Shown in pieces: positions 1 through 14,670 of a stretch of DNA of 64,000 bases. Origin of the DNA: Shinisaurus crocodilurus (Eukaryota; Chordata; Lepidosauria; Squamata; Shinisauridae); the NCBI GenBank assembly GCA_021292165.1, contig CM037877.1, positions 80,594,524-80,658,523 on the forward strand. Direction: 5' to 3'. How positions within the stretch are numbered: the first letter of the stretch is position 1; each line of letters starts with the position of its first letter. The position numbers and the translations under genes were made by a program. The notes beneath the pieces are model-generated. The model was not told the DNA's origin. It worked only from the letters and a program-made list of their open reading frames with translations, and ran no database searches.

Positions 1-645
1 GCATAAGTTTGACATCCAAATCCCCTAAGTGCCACTAGCATTTGGGGGCTACATCCTGTACTTTCACACTCACACCCATGTACATGTTCCTTTATCTCAT
101 CACACTGTCTTCACAAACTTTTGCCACAAAAGGGCACTGGATTTTGAAATATGCAGTTAATTTACTGCAGGTGGGTGGACCAGAAGAAGCCTTGTAAGGT
201 AGTTCTGTTTGTTTATTTTTTTACCCATGTCCCTCTAGGGGCACATACTCAACATCACTCAACATAGATTACTTATCATGGTGTTCATTTGCTGGAAGCC
301 ACAGGCGACATGGAACTGCATGCAGGCGATGAGCAAGCTGGTGAAGGAGGAGCACAGCACTCCATCTGTCCTCTGTCCAGGGTTGCAAGAGGAGGAAAGA
401 AATGCAGTGGGGTGTTATAGGTGGGATAGAGTTCTCTATCCCTCCTCTGCCAGACCGCAGTAGGCTAGGGGAAAAAAACCAGGCAAGTAACTTTTGTGGG
501 CTTATTTACAAGGTTGTTATCACTTAAGTATCTGTCACAATCACAGTCAGAAATAAAAGTCCTTCCTCACAGTGCATGTATGTGGATAGAGTGGAGATTC
601 TAATGTATTGGTTATTATGAAAATAGAAACGGGATTGTAGTTTAA
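1..645. other. GNAQ intron 3 (5' part), no gene seen
   Basis: This stretch lies upstream of the first GNAQ exon in the window and should belong to the intron before exon 4. I see no exon-like reading frame and no clear repeat. Short open frames here lack splice sites and known motifs. Confidence 0.5.
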
Positions 646-647
646 GA

Positions 648-840
648 AAATAAGAAGAGTCCTGCTGGATCAGACCAAAGACCTATCTAGCCCAGCATTC
701 TCTGCTGATAGTGGCCAGCCAGACACCTATGGGAAGCCACAAGCAGGACACGAATGCAATAGTCTTTTTTGGGAAAGGCGTGTAAGAAACCTAAGAAATA
801 ATAATAGTACCTAACCACTCGTGTTCCCCAGCAACTGATA
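648..840 (+). repeat. CR1/L2-type 3'-end repeat fragment
   Basis: The segment carries the common reptile repeat phrase 'ctgctggatcagacc', then 'agcccagcattct', and ends near 'ccccagcaactgat'. The same unit occurs in reverse at about 59355-59520, including the words for 'tgctggatcagacc', 'cccatggga' and 'ccagcaactgg'. It stops exactly where the older DIRS left end begins at 841, so that DIRS appears to have inserted into it. Confidence 0.6.
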
Positions 841-1139
841 TTCTTCTTCGTGAACTCTGTGCATCACACATATGGGCTCTGTGCCTGCATGGAGCCCCAT
901 TTTAGGAAGCTTCTATACCTGAGGAATTTTGGTGGGAACCCTCCCCCACTGTTCCAGTACACATGTCCCTAGTGGGTTCCTGCTTATTCCCTCAGTTCTC
1001 TTTCAACTGCCATTGTGGTAACCTCCTTAGGGAGCTTCTCTTCATTCAGTGAATTCCTGAAAGTATTTTGCTGAGGTTTTATTCTTTCTTTCTCTTCTCT
1101 ATCATTCTTTGACTTCATTTTTATTATTTCATTTTCACG

Positions 1140-2757
1140 ATCTTGTGATCAGCTGACAGGCATATGGCCCTCCAGGTGCCTTTTCAGAAGTATGTCCATT
1201 GTGGAAGCAAGTTACCTCTGACAGGTGGACATTCCCTGTGCCTTTTTTTCCTTCAAGAGGGGCATAAAGTAGATCTGATTGGCTACGTGCCACTCCCTGG
1301 AGATGGGCACTGGAGGCAGTGGAGTTATCAAAGGAGACTGTGCTCAGGCTTCTCCTAGCCCTGCAGAGGGTGTGTCTGCCTTGCCACGGCCTATACAAGT
1401 GTTGGGGTTGGCCTCGCCCCATAGTCTAGCTCACACTTCGAGACAGCCAGAGTCTTCGAGCAGACAAGACCCATTGATGCTGGGGCTGTCTTTGACGCTT
1501 TCATAGGTGGAAAAGCTAACAAAAATGGCTAGAGCTTCTAAATCGACACCATCTTCTAAGAAGAAGATAAAGAAAAGCTCAAAGAAGGCAGCAGAATCCG
1601 TTCGGGGCCAACTCCAATTGCACTTCCTGCTCCTCCACCAATGCTGATTGCATTGACATCAGAGGGAGAGATTAGAGATGTTTCCCTGGTCCCGTTGCCT
1701 CCATTTTTGCCTCCTGATGATAAGTACCAATCGCCTCGATATGGAGTGCCTTTGGCACCTCATCCTCAATCCCTAGACTCTGTCTTTTCAGAGGCTTTGA
1801 TACAGAGGGATTATGAGCAGCATCAGTGCTGATCCAGATCCCTATTGTTGGATTGGGATCAGCAGTCTGAATGGGACATGCCATACAGAAGAGTTTGAGG
1901 TTGGGACATGGATCTTATAGATCCTATAGACCAATACCACCGGCAGTACTACTATCCTCGCTTGGAGTTCTACAACAGCAATGTAGGTTGGTATTGACCA
2001 GCACCTTCAGCCATAATCTTGAGACCCCAGGATGATGACAGCATCTTCCTGGCTCCCTCTCCAGTAATAACATCCCAACCAATGCCTCCAACAATAAATC
2101 CTCAACCTATGCCTCCAACAATAATTTTCCAAACAATGCCTCCTACTATAACTTCCCAACCAGCATCTCCACCTGTACCACCAATGCATCCGTCAGATCA
2201 AAAAATGCCTATGCTGCCTCCACCGGTTCACCACTTGACTGAGGTTCCCTCAGTGTTGGCAGCTCTGTCACATCTGATTGGGGGTACAGGACACACAAAA
2301 TCATAAGCCAGATCCTCCGGTGGCTTCTCCGCTATCTAGTACTGACAGATATCAGTCTGAATCGACCTTGCAGTCTTCACTGCATCCGTCTTTCTCACCA
2401 GATGCCAAAGTGGGATCTCACAATGCAATCTCTCCATTAGAGGATTTGGGGCAATTCTCAGAAGGGGTCATTCATATGGCCCAGTCTTTGAGTCTTGAGA
2501 CCCAGCAACCCATCTCTACTCTCCAGGCCCTGGTGTTTGATCCTGTGAATACCGAACTTTCCAGGCTGGCGGCGATTCCACTGCTTCCTGCTTTGCACCA
2601 TACCATACAACAGTTGTGGAAGGCCCCCTCATCAATGCCTCCCATGTCTAAACGACTCAAGGGGATGTATTGAGTTCAGGAGAAGGATGCCAATATCCTC
2701 TTCACTCACCCTGCTCCAAACTCTATCGCTGAAGCAGCACAGGGTAAGTCACAGAGA
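1140..2757 (+). pseudogene. Broken gag-like ORF of the older DIRS (N-terminal part)
   Basis: The N-terminus (about 1164-1290) reads 'VPFQKYVHCGSKLPL' and 'GHSLCLFFLQEGHKVD'. It aligns with the C-x2-C / H / C-x2-C knuckle in the younger DIRS at 3130-3220, but two of the cysteines are lost (YVHC, CLFF). A proline-rich repeat follows near 2050-2180. The last part (2278-2673) contains 'TIQQLWKAPSSMPPMSKRLK', typical of the conserved middle of DIRS gag proteins. The frame is broken by stops, including one after 'SKRLKGMY' at 2671-2673. The protein would be a nucleic-acid-binding structural protein in an intact element; this copy cannot make it. Confidence 0.65.
2048..2180 (+). repeat. 30-bp proline-rich tandem repeat in older DIRS gag
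   Basis: About four units of roughly 30 bp, each built around 'caaccaatgcctccaaca', encode a decapeptide of the form (S/N/F)QPMPPTI. The fourth unit is diverged. The array sits in the linker of the gag, in the same general position as the unrelated 39-bp array in the younger DIRS. Confidence 0.7.
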
Positions 2758-2925
2758 TTCTTCTTCGTGGTCTCTGTGCATCACACATATGGGCTCTGCG
2801 CCTGCGCTGAGACCGTTCCGGAAAATTCTAAAGCTGAGGTAGACTGGGCGGGAGCCCCTCCCCCTCGCGCGTGCTCCTTAGCGCGGTTCCCGCCCATTCC
2901 CTCAGTTCCTCTTCGACCGCCATTG
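2758..2925 (+). repeat. Left inverted terminal repeat of the DIRS element
   Basis: From 'cacacatatgggctctgcgc' onward it is nearly identical to the reverse complement of 8710-8860, including the words 'gctgagaccgttccgg' and 'ggtagactgggcgggag'. The outermost 37 bases (2758-2794) are copied in reverse complement at 8441-8477. It is GC- and CpG-rich and probably holds the element promoter (inference). Confidence 0.9.
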
Positions 2926-3226
2926 CGGCTAGTCGTCTCCGGAGGTTCTTCTAAAAAACTACAACTCAGCTGAGTACTTTAAAATTGTCTTTTCAAAAAT
3001 TTTTCCTCATAAACCTTTTTTCTCTTCCTCCTTTCATCGGAAATCCCCCCCCCCCAAATGAAATTAAAATAAATAATTTTTTTTAAAAAAATGAAATTCT
3101 TCTCCTCTTCTGAGGAACGGCTGTTTTAGGCGCCTTTTCAAAAGTGCCTCTATTGTGGGATTAAATTACCTCCGGCTGCTGGCCACTCTTTGTGCCTGTT
3201 ATGTTTGAGAGTGGGTAGAAATATAG

Positions 3227-3296
3227 TAGAAATATGCCACCACTGTAAGGCATTCATGTAGTAGAAATATGCCACCACTGTAAGGCATTCATTAGG
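3227..3296 (+). repeat. 35-bp tandem duplication inside DIRS gag
   Basis: Two adjacent 35-bp units each contain 'agaaatatgccaccactgta'. The unit length is not a multiple of three, so the duplication moves the gag frame. In the original frame the unit reads EICHHCKAF, a CHxC-like motif. Confidence 0.85.
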
Positions 3297-3867
3297 CCGA
3301 TGTGAAAACACCGAGCTTTAAAGCTCAAAATGGCTCCCTGGCAGCAAACTTTATCCGTGGTGTGTCCCTCTATATGGCATTCAAGGCCACGGCATTCAAG
3401 CCAAGATCAGCGACGTCTCATACTACAGTGGCGGCAACTCGGAATGTGGAATCCCCACTTAAGAGAAAGGACAAAAAAGCCCACAAATGCTCTAAGGAAG
3501 AGCAAAAGAAAGAGACTGTGTCCAAGAAAAAATCTAAGGACTGAAAGTCTCTCTCTATAAGCCTGTCACTCCAGTCCTATCGACTGTGAGTTTCACGGCT
3601 TTGACGTCGACCACCAAGGTAAAACGCCTGGTTTCGATCCCGACACAGATCGAGTCTTCGACACCGAGAAGAGACGAGCTGTCTACATCCACGCCTGCAA
3701 AGCATGCCTCGGTGTCAGGAGTGCAAGTAGCCTCACTCTCCGATGGAGAAATTATGGATTCACCTGTACTCGTGGCTATGGAGCTTACTGCAGCTCCAAC
3801 ATTAGAGGAGACGTATACTCCATCCATGGAGAAAACGTTCTTCCTCCAGCCGCTCGGCATCGAACAC

Positions 3868-5345
3868 CGATCTTGACATCGAGTGGTCTCTGTCGACATC
3901 GAACACCGCTCTCGACATCGAGAGGGCTCTGTCGACATCGAGCGGCGCACTCTCGACATCGAGGAGAACCTGTCGACATCGCTCTCGACATCGAGGGGCT
4001 CTGTCGACATCGCTCTTGACATCAAGAGGGCTCTGTTGACATCGAACATTGCTCTCGACATCGAGGAGAGCCTGTCGACATCAAACATCGCTCTCGACAT
4101 CGAGCAGGCTCTGTCAACATCAAACATCTCGCTCTCGACATGGAGCAGGCTCTCTCGACATCGAACACCACTCTCAACATTGAGAGGGCTCTGTCAACAT
4201 CGAGCGGCGCTCTCGACATCGAGGAGAACCTGTCGACATAGCTCTCGACATCGAGAGGGCTCTGTCGACATCGAACAAGGCTCTCAACATCGAGGAGAAT
4301 CTGTCGACATCGCTCTTGACATCGAGCGGACTCTGTCGACATCGAACATTACTCTCGACATCGAGGAGAGCCAGTCGACATCGAACATCGCTCTTGACAT
4401 CGAGAGGCTCTGTCGACATCGAACATTGCTCTTGACATCGAGCACAGCCTGTCGACATTGCTCTTGACATCGAGAGGCTCTGTCGACATCGAACATTGTT
4501 CTTGACATCGAGGAGAGCCTGTCAACAGTGCTCTTGACATCGAGTGGCTCTGTCGACATCTAACATTGCTCTTGACATCGAGCACAGCCTGTCGACATTG
4601 CTCTTGACATCGAGAGGCTCTGTCGACATCGAACATTGTTCTTGACATCGAGGAGAGCCTGTCAACAGTGCTCTTGACATCGAGAGGCTCTGTCGACATC
4701 GAACATCGCTCTCAATATCGAGCGGGCTCTGTCGACATCGAACGTGGCTCTTGACATCGAGGAGAACCTGTCGACATCGCTCTTGACATCGAGCGGGCTC
4801 TGTCGACATCGAACATCGACATCGAGTGGACTCTGTCGACATCGAACATTGCTCTCGACATCGAGGAGAGCCTGTCGACATCGAACATCGCTCTCGACAT
4901 CGAGAGGGCTCTGTTGACATCGAACGTTGCTCCTGACATCGAGGAAAGCCTGTTGACTTTGCTCTTGACATCGAGAGGCTCTGTCGACATCGAACATTGC
5001 TCTTGACATCGAGCACAGCCTGTCGACATCGAACATCGCTTTGACATCGAGAGGGCTCTGTCGACATCGAACATCGCTCTTGACATCGAGCGGGACTCTG
5101 TCGACATCGAACATCGCTCTTGACATCGAGCGGGCTCCATCGACATCGAGCATCAATCTCGACATCGAGCATCACTCTCGACATCAAAGAGAACCCATCA
5201 ACATCAAACATCGCTCTCGACATCAAGCGGCCTCTGTCGACATTGAGCATCGCTCTCGACATCGAGGAGACCAGATTGTCAATGACTTCGCTCTTGACAT
5301 CCAGCGGTCTCTGTCTACATCGAACATCGCTCTCGACATTGATGA
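3868..5345 (+). repeat. 39-bp tandem repeat array, 13-residue coding units
   Basis: About 1.48 kb, roughly 37 units. A typical unit runs 'gctctcgacatcgaggagag' then 'cctgtcgacatcgaacatc'. In one frame it codes ALDIEESLSTSNI. Units often split into two half-units, each centred on 'tcgacatcga'. Because of this near-palindromic core all frames stay open for long stretches: the + frames read STS, RHR and DIE, the - frames SMS, RCR and DVD. Partial units and unit losses shift the coding frame between 4467 and 5041. Each unit holds several TCGA sites, some changed to TTGA or TCAA, as expected from CpG decay. Confidence 0.92.
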
Positions 5346-6149
5346 GAACCTGCCTTATTCTGACTCAGTTTCTGCAGTGTACAAATTACTAGGCTCTTCT
5401 CCTGATTTGCAGGTGGAATATAAACTGTCCACTTTACCAACTGAAGACCTAGATACATTTGCAGACCATGTGATGAAGATGATGGCAGCCTTAGGCATAG
5501 AAACTAATGTCGAGACACCTGAGATAGAAGACCCAGTGTACAGCAACATCTATTCTACTAACGGTAGCAACTACCAGGCAATTATGGTGAGGTATCAGTT
5601 ATCCCTAACTGGAAAGTTAGGGAACATCTGTGATTACCTCCCAGAGGAAAAGAGAGACTTGGCAAGGGTACTACAAGCGGAGGTCATCAGTATGGCAACC
5701 CTGCAGATGAATAACGCCAGACACCAAACTGATTGCCATGTCAGGTCTCTGATTAGTACCATCTCACTTGGACGTCATGTATGGCTAACATCAAATGTTA
5801 AAGCTCACATAGAAGACCTGTTTGATGAGGAAGGTCTATTCCATGAGAATATGGATGATTCTTTGGACGCAGTCCAAAAGGCTAGGGTCAATGCCCAGAA
5901 GATGAGTTTCAGTACACTGCCAAGGCATAGGCAGTACAAGCCGTGACAGTGGAATAGGTTCACATCTTCCACAGCTCCTTTTCAACCTCTTTTTAAATGG
6001 GAGGACAAGATGCATGTTCAGTCTGCAGGACTAAGGAATGCTTCCCGCAGTTTCATTACCAAGGCCCTAAGAAAGCCAAGTCTTCCGTGAAACGGAGTTT
6101 CTTGACTCCTCTCGAATTTTAGAGGACTTGGCGACTACATTGGCCTTGA

Positions 6150-7047
6150 CAAATACACAGGACATGACGACTGGCTGGTCGTCTATTCATCCAGACTACG
6201 TCTTCAGTCTGCACTTCAGACAACCTTGTCCATGCTCGATGATCTCGGCTTATGTCTAAACATCAAAAAGTCAGTCCTCGATCCTGCAAAGGAACTGAAT
6301 TTCATAGGAACAGTTCTCAATCCAAAGGATGGCTGGGCATTTCTACCTCAAGACAGAGTAGACAAAATACTTACCATCTCGGAATGCCTGTACCGAGCTC
6401 CTTTGTCCTCAGTAAGGTTGATCCAACGTCTTCTCGGCCATATGGCATCAACTGTGCAAGTAATGCATTATGCCCACCTTCACATGAGAACTCTTCAAAA
6501 CTGGCTTATCCGCTCCTTTGACCTGCAAAGACAGGCACCTTCCACTCACCTCACCATTCCACGGAACACCGAAACATCTTTGTTGTGGCGGATGAGCAAG
6601 AGCGTTCTCATCAAAGGAGTGCCTTTTCATCCACTAACTCCGAGGGTTCTGACAACAGACGCCTCCCTCCTGAAATGCGGAGCGCATTGTGCAGGCCACG
6701 TAGCTTAAGACACGTGGAACTCTGTTGAGTGCAAGATGCACATCAGTATGTTGGAGTTGATGGCAGAGTGGAATGCCATGAAGACACTAGAGTCTCTTCT
6801 TCACAGCCAACACATCCAGGTTGTCTCAGAAAACATGACCATTGTAGCCTACCTCAACAAAGAGGGTGGAACGAGGTCGATGCAACTCACAAGGCTGACC
6901 CTCAGAATTTTCAACTGGACAATTCCAAGACCCATGTCTCTCATGGTGCTTGGCATCGCAGGAAAAAACAACACACTAGCAGATACTCTAAGCAGAGTCT
7001 CCATGCAGTCACACGAGTGGCAACTGGATGCAGAGATTCGCAGTTGA
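6150..7047 (+). pseudogene. DIRS reverse transcriptase (C-terminal) and RNase H remnant
   Basis: The frame runs from a DD-containing motif near 6166 (GHDDWLVVYSS, matching the family's YLDDWL box with the first residues altered) through 'LGLCLNIKKSVLDP' and 'LNFIGTVLNPKDGW', to an RNase H region with 'LTTDASLLKCGAH' and 'YLNKEGGTRS'. It ends with 'GKNNTLADTLSR'. There is an in-frame TAA at 6706-6708. The RT fingers and most of the palm, expected between the gag stop (5946) and 6150, are absent, so this is an internal deletion. The third acidic RNase H residue, usually D in a DN pair, is E (SENMT). An intact protein would copy element RNA into DNA. Confidence 0.8.
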
Positions 7048-8345
7048 ATTTTCTCAATCTGGGGTCAACCGAAAGTAGATCTTTTTGTCACTTCCAAAAA
7101 CATGGCCTACCATCTTTTTTGCAGCAGGGCAACATCGGATCCCAATCTCATCACAGATGCCTTCATGATGAAATGGGCGGGTCATCTGTATTACATGTTT
7201 CCACCTCTTCCTCTGTTGATGTGAGTCATCTCAAAAATCTGGAGGGACAGAGCAGACTGTATTCTTGTAACACTGTGGTGGCCACGGCAACCATGGTTCC
7301 CCCAGCTCCTGCACCTTTCCGAAGGAGAATACCAGTTGCTCCCGATAGTGCCAACACTGCTAACTCAAGCTCAAAGCAACATCCAGCACCCAGATTTGGA
7401 TAGCCTAGCATTAATGGCATGGCAGATTCGATTATTCTAGCCCAAGACTTACCGTCACCGTTACAAACTGTCCTGCAAGCTGCCTACAAGCCGTACACGA
7501 GAGCATCTTATGCTAGGAAATGTAAACAAAATCTTAAATCCTGCACAGTACAAACTGTACTAGAATATTTGCATGCTCTGATGGTGTGAGGTTTAAAATC
7601 ATCCTCCATAAGGGTATACTTGGCAGCAATTTCAGCCATTAAGCCTTATGTTACCTCGGGGTCAATCTTCACACATCCGTTGGCGAAACCTTAATTTTGA
7701 AAGGCTTGAAGAACATCATTCCTCCAATCAGGAATTTGGTGCCAGGCTGGAATCTGCCTCTGATGCGGCGTGCACTGACTCAGAAGACTTTTGAACCACT
7801 AGCAACTATTGATCACAGGTTTCTCACATGAAAGACGAGAAGATCTGGCGAGCTCTGTGCACTCACAGTAGACTCACCTTATATGGTGTTTCATAAGGAC
7901 ATAATAGTCATCCGTCCAGATCTCAATTTACTACCAAAAGTGGTTTCAGACTTTTCATACAGGGCAGGACATAGTGTTGCCAGCGTTTTTTCCAAAACCC
8001 GTCTTCTGACATAGAGCAGAAAATGCATACACTGAATGTCCGACATGCCCTAGCATTTTATAAAGAGCGAACAGCTTCTTTTCGACAAACAAATCAACCA
8101 TTTGTATGTTATGGTGGCAAATCCCCAGGTCTTTCTGTTTCAAGGCAGAAATTTGCCAAATAGATAGAAGTTATTACATTGGTATACCAGCTTTCATGCA
8201 AGCAGTTGCCAGGCCCAGTAAGGGCACATTCTACCCGAACACAGTCAACATCCGTGGTGTTTGGGAAAGGCCAAAGCTCTATAGAGCAGCAACCAGGGCC
8301 GCTCCATCGACATTCATCAAGCATTGCAGACTTGATATTTGAGCT
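7048..8345 (+). pseudogene. DIRS linker domain and tyrosine recombinase remnant
   Basis: The first part, in several frames, shows 'PKVDLFVTSKNMAYHLF', 'KWAGHLYYMFPPLPLL' and 'ILVTLWWPRQPWFPQLLHLS', which are hallmark blocks between RNase H and recombinase in vertebrate DIRS elements. The recombinase part has 'RHALAFYKERTASFRQTNQPF' and then 'VRAHSTRTQ' near 8218-8244, which carries the H-x2-R catalytic pair. The C-terminal tyrosine block reads FIKHCRLDI at about 8311-8340; the expected catalytic Y is C. Many stops and a frameshift lie between these blocks. The enzyme would integrate a circular DNA copy by strand exchange; this copy cannot. Confidence 0.78.
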
Positions 8346-8440
8346 CGGGCTGTGAACACCTTTGGAAGGGTGGTTCTATCATCGGTATTGCAGTGACCAA
8401 TGCCGCCATCCCACCACCGGGTGGATCAGCTTGTTACTCT

Positions 8441-8534
8441 GCCCATATGTGTGATGCACAGAGACCACGAAGAAGAAGGACAGGTTGCTTACCTGTAACT
8501 GTAGTTCTTCGAGTGGTCATCTGTGCAGTCACAC
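8441..8534 (+). repeat. DIRS internal complementary region (ICR)
   Basis: Bases 8441-8477 are the reverse complement of the extreme left end (2758-2794). Bases 8478-8534 are the reverse complement of the extreme right end (8855-8911). In DIRS1 the ICR is thought to template joining of the two ends into a circle, which then integrates. Both halves match by eye essentially without mismatches, which is unusually clear. Confidence 0.93.
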
Positions 8535-8704
8535 AACCCACCCATCCATCCCCGCTTGGCGTCATTATCGATTTCAATGGACCTGCCAGTGGAGACTGGG
8601 TGTGTATTGCTCCAATTCATGTCATTTCTAAATGATAATGGTTGTGTTTTTTTGGTATTACTATAAAAGGGAATGTCAATACCAACAGTGAGTATTTCTC
8701 GGTT

Positions 8705-8911
8705 CATGGGGCCGCAATAGGCGGTCTCAGAGGAACTGAGGGAATGGGCGGGAGCCGCGCTAAGGAGCACGCGCGAGGGGGAGGGGCTCCCGCCCAGTCT
8801 ACCTCAGCTTTAGAATTTTCCGGAACGGTCTCAGCGCAGGCGCAGAGCCCATATGTGTGACTGCACAGATGACCACTCGAAGAACTACAGTTACAGGTAA
8901 GCAACCTGTCC
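8705..8911 (-). repeat. Right inverted terminal repeat of the DIRS element
   Basis: Read on the - strand, it matches the left repeat from about 2761 to 2925. It extends about 27 bases further outward than the left repeat, ending in 'acaggtaagcaacctgtcc'. An extra extension on one repeat is also known from DIRS1. Confidence 0.9.
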
Positions 8912-9415
8912 CTCCACTCCTCCCCTGTTGACAAGAAGCGTCACCACCTTGATTTACTCGGCGAACAGCTATATTTCTTGGCAACCCTAGGCTGTGAAAC
9001 TACCAGGCGGCTATGTCAGGTTATCAACTTTTCCTCTAGGAGAAGATGGGATGCCTCCTTGAATACCTCCCCAAGGACAATAGTGATCTTGCTCTGATGT
9101 TTCAGGGTGAGGCCATGCCCTTGTCTAGGCAGCAGATCAACACATCTTGGCACCAAGTAGACTGTGATGCTAAAGTCCTAGTCAGTGCAGTTGATTTGCA
9201 GAGCCATGCCTGGTTGATGTCAGCAGGTTTATCCCAAGAGCTATGGTCTCTCATCGAAGACTTGCCATTCGATGGTCAAGGCTTTTCAATGCTAAAACCA
9301 ATGAGGCCATGGATTCAGTCCAGGTGGTGCAAAATATGGCACGGTGCATGGGACTTACCCAACAGCTTCTTCAATCATACAAGCAATGCTGTTGGTATTG
9401 TCCTCCCATGACATA
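8912..9415 (+). pseudogene. Older DIRS-like element, right part (gag continuation)
   Basis: Directly after the younger DIRS, the sequence codes 'PVDKKRHHLDLLGEQLYFLA', then in another frame 'MGCLLEYLPKDNSDLALMF' (from 9046) and 'INTSWHQVDCDAKVLV'. These align with the gag core of the younger element at 5580-5880. The open frame stops at 9409-9411. Beyond this I lose DIRS similarity, so the element's RT, recombinase and right end appear to be missing. Confidence 0.72.
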
Positions 9416-13533
<4,118 letters not shown>

Positions 13534-13559
13534 TAAATCCTCCAATATAAATCTGCTGA

Positions 13560-13725
13560 TATTTCGTCAGGGCATTCTGAGGCTGCGTTGATGATTATGA
13601 GCAGGACCTTTGACATGATGGCACCTCTGTTGTGGAACACCCTGCTCAAAGAGGTTTACCAGTATGGTTCTCCCATGTTTGGGAATTGGCTAAGACCTTT
13701 TCATTTCTTAGGGCTTTGGAGGGGC
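13560..13725 (+). repeat. CR1/L2-type LINE C-terminal fragment
   Basis: The frame 'MMAPLLWNTLLKEVYQY' resembles the LINE C-terminal block AAPxLWNSLP, also found in antisense at 25867-26208. The piece is short and decayed. Confidence 0.45.
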
Positions 13726-14418
13726 TGCTGTTTTTGAACTGGTTTTGTTGGTTTTGTCTTATGGCTTTATAAAATCCCTGTTTATAAACACTCAGTCATA
13801 GTAGAGAGTAGATCCAAATATCCCTGGCAAAACCCTGTTCAGATAAATGTTATTTCATTTTATGTAATTGACACTTTTATAGCAGAATTTGCCAGTTGAT
13901 TGTACTCAAAGCAGTGCTGAAATTACTCCTACTTGCTGAACTGTGAAGGGAAGTAACACAAAAGAATAAAATGAATTAAATAATACTTGGTTTGTCACAT
14001 AATTTCAGATTAGGGCCATTTCACACAGACATGTCAGTATAATGGAACATACTGAGGGGAAGGAACATGCATCTTGAGCCGGCTGTGAGCAAGGCCCACT
14101 TCATTCGCACCTTGAGCGCCCACCTTTCCCACTGCTGCCTTCTTCCCCCCCAACAATGGCTCACTTTCTCAGCAGAGACAGCTTCATGTTTCCACCAGGG
14201 AAGCTAGGATTTGTAGTCTTAGTCCTATCCTTGACAAGAAAGAACGCTCCACAGAGGAGCTGGAGCACCCTTTGCCACCTCCAGATTGTGAAGGCTTGTC
14301 CATATTTAAAAGATGGAGCTGAACATCTTAAAAGCAGATGTCCAAGAGAATGGTTGTAGAATAGCTGTTTCCCTGGCGTACTAGTGTTCTGTGTGCTAGG
14401 ATTGGGTGGAGAAGAGTA

Positions 14419-14670
14419 CAGTAATACCTTGGATTGCAAGTAACTTGGTTTCAGAGCGTTTTGCAAGACAAGCAAATTTTTAAATATTTATTTATTTATT
14501 TATTTACTGGATATACAAGCGACGTCTTGCAATACAAGTACTGTAGTATGGCTTAAATTAAAAATCTCTGTACAATTTTTTTTGGGGGGGATTTCGTTTT
14601 GATATAAGAGTGTTTTGGATTACAAGCACGTTTCCGGAACGAATTATGCTCTCAATCCAAGGCATGACTG
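14419..14670 (+). mobile_element. Mariner/Tigger-like MITE, copy 1
   Basis: It starts 'cagtaataccttggattgc' and ends 'caatccaaggcatgactg', so the ends are inverted repeats. TA lies on both sides (14417-14418 and 14671-14672), the Tc1/mariner target. Two related copies occur at 41347-42449 and 53003-53250. It has no coding capacity. Confidence 0.85.

Larger units (their letters stand above)
841..2757 (+). mobile_element. Older DIRS-like element, left part
   Basis: It begins with 'ttcttcttcgtg' and 'catcacacatatgggctctg', the same left-end sequence as the younger DIRS at 2758, but more diverged. A decayed gag-like region follows. The element stops at 2757, where the younger DIRS is inserted, and resumes at 8912. 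Continuity is shown by gag motifs on both sides: 'SKRLKGMY' and 'FTHPAPNSIAEA' before the break, 'DKKRHHLDLLGEQLYFLATLG' in nucleotides 8926-9000 after it. DIRS elements integrate by a tyrosine recombinase and usually leave no target duplication; I see none here. Confidence 0.75.
3091..5946 (+). pseudogene. DIRS gag-like ORF with internal repeat array, frame-broken
   Basis: An ATG at 3091 opens a frame that hits TAG at 3127, then continues with a knuckle-like motif (CLYC, GHSLCLLC). A 35-bp tandem duplication at 3227-3296 shifts the frame. The middle (3868-5345) is the 39-bp repeat array. The C-terminal part (about 5346-5946) is open and conserved: 'LPTEDLDTFADHVMKMMAAL', 'NYQAIMVRYQLSLTGKLGN', and 'YLPEEKRDLARVLQAE', ending at the stop at 5944-5946. 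The equivalent block in the older DIRS at 9045-9330 has 'YLPKDNSDLALMFQGEAM'. This domain is the usual DIRS gag core, presumed to form the RNA-protein particle. No intact protein is encoded. Confidence 0.75.
2758..8911 (+). mobile_element. DIRS-type tyrosine-recombinase retrotransposon, defective, about 6.15 kb
   Basis: The order is left inverted repeat, gag-like region with a large repeat array, partial reverse transcriptase, RNase H, a linker domain, tyrosine recombinase, internal complementary region, right inverted repeat. This is the DIRS1 layout. The internal complementary region at 8441-8534 is the reverse complement of the two outer ends joined, which sets the boundaries at 2758 and 8911. 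The copy is inactive: the RT fingers/palm are missing, several frames are broken, the RNase H third acidic residue reads E, and the recombinase tyrosine reads C. It lies inside the gag of an older DIRS, in GNAQ intron 3, in the same orientation as the gene. Confidence 0.9.

Noticed and set aside
4522..5262. Long antisense open frame (246 codons) of SMS/RCR/DVD repeats
   Set aside because: It is a side effect of the near-palindromic 39-bp repeat, which keeps all frames open. The conserved gag core is on the + strand.
3868..5345. Repeat array as a CRISPR
   Set aside because: Units are contiguous, with no unique spacers, in a vertebrate retroelement gag.
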